The translations under genes and the position numbers were made by a program. Shown here piece by piece: positions 58,334-64,000 of a DNA stretch of 64,000 nt. Source of the DNA: Apoderus coryli (taxonomy: Eukaryota > Arthropoda > Insecta > Coleoptera > Attelabidae); NCBI GenBank assembly GCA_911728435.2, contig OU452200.1, positions 25,869,715 to 25,933,714 on the forward strand. The letters run 5' to 3'. Within the stretch, counting starts at the first letter, position 1. Each line of letters begins with the position of its first letter. Below the pieces are notes generated by a model. The model did no database searches and was not told where the DNA came from. It saw only the letters and a list, made by a program, of their open reading frames with translations.

Positions 58334-60499
58334 TAATTCTCCTCTTTTGAAATTGTTTGCCTGTCTTGTACCTTTAAATTTTATTTCAATGTAAAAAACT
58401 GTTATGTTGGTATTTACCACTTGAGTTCATTTCTGGGGTTTCCATATATTTTTTTTATACCTTACACTATATTACTTTACTTACCTGTTTTTATTTAATA
58501 GTATAGAAACCAAACTCCAGGTAAACAAAGTAATATTGTGTAAGATATAAAAAAATATATATGGAAAAACCCAGAAATGAGCTTATGTCAGATAGTCTTT
58601 TACCATTTTAGAAGAAGCGAAACACGTGTAATGTACATAAATTAAAAATAAAATTAGTGGAAATTAATAACTTTAATTTAATATGAATGTCCATGGACAG
58701 TTACATAATATCAAGTTTACAGGTTGGGTAGATGGGGGATAGATACTACATAGTTTGTAGGTTACTAAGATAACGTCCCATATTCCAAAAACCATAAGTT
58801 TTTCAACCTATGTTTTTAGAGGTAAACCACCCAAAAATTAGTTATTTCACATTCTGTTAAAGTTCTGATGGTAAAACCACGAACTCCCTGTATAGCATAC
58901 ATTTTTTTTCACATTGTTACAGACCATTATAAATCGATCTTTGCCATTTATTAAGAAAACTAAGATATGTCAAACAATTAGTTATATAAAAAAATTATTA
59001 TCTTTTTGGCTTTTAGTAGCCTTCAAGAACACAGAATCACAAACATTTCCCTGCGGAAATGTATCATTAACATTACATTAAAACCCATTTTTGCCTTGTA
59101 TTTTAGACGTTTTTCCGAAAATAGAAAAAATCTATATATAACCTTCAACTTTTTAAGGTTCGGGTTAAAATCTTTTTATTCTCTTCAGATCGCCCATGAG
59201 GTTCAATAGGTATATCCTTAGCGAGTCGAAATCAATATAAAAAAAATTCTTGTGCATTTCCTATGGTACCATTTCCACAGTCAACAATTAACTGAATATT
59301 GAGATCTATCAATTAGCTCCAAACATGCCGTACAATTATGTTTACTCTGTGACATACTTGGGAGATAATGCTAACGAGCAAACTTAAAAAGAAACCAAAC
59401 TTCAGAAATCAAAAATAATTTTGTAAGGACAACCTGTATATACGCAAATATATAAGTATATTATTTGTTTTATGTATTTAAAATTCTTTTACTTGCTATC
59501 CTAAACAATTTTTTTTATAACTTGATTAATTTCATGCTCTCCTACGTTAAAACACTTTTACAATGAATAAGCGAACAAAACTAAAAACTACCTCCGTTTA
59601 TTACTACCACTACTGTTGAATTGGCAACATCTAGTTTTTCGACGGCGTTTGAATAGGTGTTCGATGCTACGACGAAGGTATTAATTCGTATAGTCGCCGC
59701 AACATATGGGATGACGCCTGTTACCGGGTAGGTTTTCTCTAGGAGAGGGGTAAGGCGAGTATAGCGGGGCGCATTGTCCTTACCCCGCAAGCGACGACCC
59801 CCTCTCGTCCGGCGTTGCGTATCTTATTAAATATTTCAATCAACGCCCTAACATACTGTTTTTTTGAAAATCAAGCTAAAATTGAGTTTGGGAGTTTATT
59901 ATGATTCAAATAGTTAAAATAGGAAAATTAAAAAAAAAAATATATGAATTTTAGTTTTTCGAAAAAAGGGCGTCCTTCTAAAAGTACTGTAGGGTAAATA
60001 TGTCTTTAAATATCTAAACAAAGTTTAATGAAAACTTATTGAATTTCACACTATTATAACAAAATAAAATAATTATAAAATTGTCGATAAGAGTCATTAG
60101 GATGCAATCCATTTTCATAGAGAAAATTTGCTTTTTATGACACACTGCGCAATTCGTTTGGTTTTTTTTTAATATATTACCATATGATCAATTCGATCGT
60201 ATCGAGAATGCTACGTATAACTTCCTGATCTTGAAGCTTGAAGTTGATAAAGTTTGCCTCAATCAAAACAGTGGAAATACCAAACATTCTGATATGACAT
60301 ATCAATGCACTGGCTTACCAATGGAAGATACCATTTTTTGCCTCTAATTGAAATACGATATTTCCTAATATTTTGATCGCAACGATCGACTCCCCCCAGG
60401 CTGATCAATGGAGAGATATTTTTTTTTTCGGTTTGAGAAAACCTCTTTATTTGAACTTCTTTTTCAAAGCTTTTACATCAGATACCGAGTCTGGAACTT
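58334..60499. other. Intron 2, second part, no gene
   Basis: AT-rich. A GC-rich patch at 59580-59815 (CCGGGTAGG…GCGACGACCCCCTCTCG) stands out from its surroundings; a 69-codon minus frame there shows no domain. Confidence 0.4.
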
Positions 60500-60910
60500 A
60501 GAAGAAAAATAAATTCTTTGCGTTTTCTTTTTAATTTAGTTAATTCCAATATAGATTGTGCCCACTCGCTTTCGAGTTTAAATTTCAGGGTACCAATACA
60601 ACATACTAGGTTCAGTTGCACATTTTATTGCAGCTATGCTTGGACGAACGTTGTATTGAAGTTTCCGGTTTCCGTCTGTACTAGGAACTACAATGTAATG
60701 TGTAAAAATATGTATTGTGATATATTCTCGTGTGGTGTTAGGGACATTATTAGTTCTGCCATGTTTCATGTTAATCAGTATCAGCAGGCTATATAGCTAG
60801 TTTATTGATACTATTTTTGTAGTGGTTGTTTCGTTATTAGAATACTTAATTAATTATTATATACCGACTTTGTGCTGTAATTGGCTCTGCTGTTGGCCAA
60901 TAATGGTTTT
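60500..60910 (+). pseudogene. LINE ORF2 C-terminus, in intron 2
   Basis: Reads RFLFNLVNSNIDCAHSLSSL, NFRVPIQHTRFS, CSYAWTNVVLKFPVSVCTRN and CDIFSCGVRDII. This is the same C-terminal block as the copies at 26.5 and 52.0 kb. It ends with TGTTGGCCAATAATGG-type 3' sequence near 60905, without the usual trinucleotide tail. Confidence 0.6.
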
Positions 60911-61141
60911 AAGTATGCAGAAAATTACTAGCACGTAAAACAATACTGCAACAAATTCTGTGAGGTAGAATAACTGTTTCAATTTTGAACAGTTTCCAAA
61001 AAAAAACAGACGTATGGTTAGCCAATTTAATGAAATATTATCATGGAAATACATACTGGACTAGTGCCAAGCTTGTAGGAATTATTGAACCTATACCTAA
61101 ATCGACCATATTTTTAATTTTGTTTACATCTATTCTTACAG
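60911..61141. other. End of intron 2
   Basis: AT-rich, with a polypyrimidine tract TTTTTAATTTTGTTTACATC and TATTCTTACAG acceptor at 61131-61141. Confidence 0.5.
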
Positions 61142-64000
61142 AGAAGCACCATCCAATCAGCAAACTTATCAGCCTTACGTTATGCCAAGTTCACCATTTC
61201 AACCACCATCTCCTCAATTGCCACGGGCTCCATCACGGGAATCTCGACCGCATTCAAGGGAACTCGGATCAAATAGTTCTCCATTTCAACCACATTCACC
61301 ACAACAAATGTCACGTACTCCATCTAGAGAAAATGTTGCTACAGCGTTTCAGCAGATGCCGTCCTCCCAATATGCGCGTGTTAATTATAGAGACAATGCT
61401 CAACCGCAAAATTACCAAAACTACCAAAGTTACACAAAACAACCACAGACAGTACAACAACAAAATCCACAAATACGTTCCTATTATGAACCACAACCAT
61501 CGGTCGTGTCAAAAAGTGCTACTGTAACTAATTTGAATAGTTTTCAATCAAATACTTCGATTCCATCGCCATCTCAATATCCAACAGCATCACGGAATAA
61601 TTATTATAAACAAGCTACGCCGCAGCAACAACAACAAAGCTATGTTAATCCTCCAGCTTTAAGATCTACTACTTATGAACCAGTCCCAAATAATGCGTCA
61701 GTACAATATCAGTATCATTCATATTCTGCACCTCCCGTAACAACATACTCAGCTTCAACCAGCACTCGTCCACCAGAAAGAGTTATTTCAAATCAAAATC
61801 AATCACAACAATATGTGTATACTAGTACAAGCAACACCAGTAATCAAATCGTTGCGCAACAAAATAGGAATGTACCATATCGATATCCAGTTGTAACGAA
61901 CAACTATCAGCAAAATCTCAACAAATCTAATGTTAACCCGTCATATAGCTCCACAGCTACAACTCAAACTTATAACAGTGTAATAGTAACGTCTTGTATT
62001 AGCTATTCAACACCAACCCACAATTATTCAAGCCAATCTGTGACATCTAATAAATCAAATATTAGCCAACATCAAAAAGTACCAACATATCATCAACAAT
62101 CTTATGCCTCATCATCAAATCCGGAGCCTCAAAGGGGTTTAATTAAACCAAAACGTGAAAGTCCCTTAGATCTCTCTGTAAAAACGGTACGAACTCCTGC
62201 TGACTCAACTTTAGAAGAAAGTAGTGAGCATAATAAATTCAGATCGGGATCAAACATTTCATCACACGGGTATCCAGTTGTTGATGTTAATTCATTTCAA
62301 AGAAACCTTACTCAAAGATCGCTTCAACCCAATATCTCTGCTCCAAAAGTTGAGTTTGTACCTAATTTTAATGTTTCCGAAAGCCAACGAGAGAGACAAT
62401 TGTATCCCATTAGGAATACTACAGAACAGCAGCCAATGTCTTATTCTGCTAGTAGAATGCAAATACCATCTGTTCCAACGAAGACGGAATATAAAACACC
62501 ATCATATCAGTATCCATCAAATAATTCAACAGATAATACCAGATATAATCCTGTTTCTATGCCATCAACTATTTATGGCAATAGTTCATATAATTCCAAC
62601 AGCAACCATCAGTCACACGATCAATATATACATAACATTAGAGAACAACAAAAAAGACGGAAAAGTGAAATCAATCAGTCTGTCATACCAAAAAAGTTAC
62701 CAAAAATCGAGAGTTGGAGGAAATCCATCGATTTACAAATTGAACAAAAACTTGCTGCTGCAAAACAACAAATTAATTATAATAATAGACCTGCTCAACT
62801 GAAAAATGGCGTCATTCAAAATCCATCTACATCAGGAAAAGTAAACTATGAATCTCTTCCGAAAAATACGTACTATGATCAAAAACATCATAATCAAACA
62901 TATGTCCCATCTCCAGTTCCTAATCATTGTGCCACCTACCAATCAACATACAATGCTCATCTAAACCCTGCTTCAAGATCAAATTCGGTTACATCATTAC
63001 CGATTGGAAATAAACAACATCATGCAGGTGTTGTAGATAAACGAGTTATAAACTTACTACGTACTAGTTTGGAAGTTAAGGGTCAAAAGAAATTGGAACA
63101 ACTCAAAGCTCAAGATGTAATAGTTCAACATCCACGTCCTGATATTCAGCATCCCAATACTGATGTAACCGCACCTTTACAGCCAAAAGCAGGGTTCATA
63201 AGTCGTAACAATGTTTCGCCATTTACGCCTACGAATTTTCCTGACAGTAATATGGCTTCCATGTACAAGTTTCAATTACCAAAAGCGATGGAGTCAATTA
63301 ATTTTGAAGCTAATCTAAAAGAGACTACTGAAGAAATCAAAGATACTGTGATACCTAGTCAAATAGAGCAAAACAATGATTTTGATGGATTAGCTGCGCG
63401 CATTCGAACTAAGGGTGAACTTAAACAAGGAGCACCTTGTAGCAGTCCAAAACTACAAGAAGAAGGCTGTGAACAAGCCAACAGTAAAAACAATATTAAA
63501 GAGAGATTGAATTTGAATACGACGCGAAAGCGATTATTCAGTAGAAATGACGATGAACCCATGACAATTAGTAATAAAATACCACCGAGAGATAAATCTG
63601 GATTGAGAAGTTCGTCCGAGACTTCAGTATTCGATTTTCCTGATAGTGACTCAGAGAATGAGAACCCAGAAAGACAATCACTAGAAGCAATGAGAAGAGA
63701 TAGAAAGACGTCCTTCAAACAAACGTTTTCAATAGAGACTAAACCTGAAACACCGCCTAGAATACCAACTCCAGAAGATGATATTTTTGGCCAGCTTTGT
63801 GATAATTTCGTACAACAATTGAAATATAGTCCAAAGAAGAAAGGTAGACGGAGAAAAGGTGCTCCACAAGAAGGGGAAATTAAAGCAGATCCAGAAACTG
63901 TAGCAGTTATAGAAATTACGAGTAACAATAGTGATAATAAGTTGAGTTTAGAAGAACCTAATGTTAAGCCTAAAGAGGAAACGAAGAACGAAGTGATAGA
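61142..64000 (+). CDS. Large third coding exon, runs off the window; Q/S/N/P-rich protein with CtBP-type PLDLS motif
   Basis: After acceptor TATTCTTACAG the frame fixed by the previous exon is open for 2,859 nt (953 codons) to the window edge. The first two-thirds is low-complexity Gln/Ser/Asn/Pro/Tyr (repeated SPFQP, PQQQ and YQ blocks). ESPLDLSVKTVRTP lies at residues about 473-486 counted from the Met at 51203; PLDLS is the consensus binding site of the CtBP corepressor. The last third is more ordered: RRKSEINQSV (basic), DKRVINLLRTSLEVKGQKKL (about 766), FDGLAARIRTKGELKQG (about 881), acidic SVFDFPDSDSENEN, TPPRIPTPEDDIFGQLCDNF (about 1003) and basic KKKGRRRKG (about 1032, possible nuclear signal). 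No zinc finger or enzyme domain in the visible part. Inferred: a nuclear corepressor-type scaffold; family not recognised. Confidence 0.85.

Noticed and set aside
60985..61527. 180-codon plus frame crossing 61142
   Set aside because: Runs across the intron acceptor in a different frame; His/Gln-rich because it is a frame shadow of the Gln-rich exon.
62224..62802. 192-codon plus-strand frame (MSIINSDRDQTF…)
   Set aside because: Lies inside the third exon in another frame; the exon's own frame is open throughout and fits the splice phases.
63359..63928. 189-codon minus-strand frame
   Set aside because: Antisense shadow of the third exon; its Leu/Ser-rich content mirrors the Glu/Lys/Ser-rich coding strand.

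Overview
The window looks like a gene-poor, AT-rich stretch of an animal genome, most likely an insect. The evidence is the density and mix of transposable-element remains (CR1/Jockey-group LINEs, Tc1/mariner and pogo elements, hAT, Penelope-like, Helentron-like), together with a split gene that has GT-AG introns of 4.0 and 5.5 kb. I cannot name the species. I see no rRNA, CRISPR array or prokaryote-type operon.

The only convincing host gene is on the + strand at the right edge. Three in-frame exons are visible (51170-51420, 55419-55601, and 61142 to beyond 64000). They encode at least about 1,087 residues of a Gln/Ser/Asn/Pro-rich, probably nuclear protein with one PLDLSVKT motif of the CtBP-binding type. 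I do not recognise the family. Its two introns carry LINE, Penelope, Helentron and foldback insertions.

The rest is layered mobile DNA. 1-17 kb: a broken LINE; two loci built from a short palindrome plus a larger hairpin (3.7-4.5 and 5.8-6.25 kb); the 5' part of a hAT transposon (5.1-5.6 kb); a MADF-domain remnant (6.6-6.9 kb); several inverted-repeat elements; a tRNA-like unit (13.4 kb); and a second LINE (15.8-17.3 kb). 17.9-23.7 kb: a nest in which a foldback element holds a non-autonomous hAT with an intact 8-bp target duplication, which itself holds a Helentron-like element, followed by a palindromic MITE. 23.8-26.8 kb: the best LINE copy, with endonuclease and reverse transcriptase. 27.8-28.9 kb: a second hAT copy that lacks the Helentron at the first copy's insertion point. 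30.2-31.9 kb: a pogo-like element with 25-bp perfect ends. 32-34.4 kb: two mariner-type transposase remnants. 34.7-37.4 kb: a Penelope-like element with RT, GIY-YIG and terminal inverted repeats. 38.5-43.1 kb: a minus-strand LINE split by a Helentron copy. 43-48.9 kb: Tc1/mariner, THAP, Penelope and LINE scraps. 53.5-54.0 kb: a third paired-palindrome locus. 54.2-55.3 kb: a foldback. 56.7-58.3 kb: a Penelope scrap and a head-to-head rearranged Helentron.

Every transposase or RT frame I found is broken by stops, frameshifts or deletions. Any mobility of the non-autonomous families would therefore need enzymes encoded elsewhere. Family names come from protein-motif recognition and terminal structure read by eye; no database search was possible.
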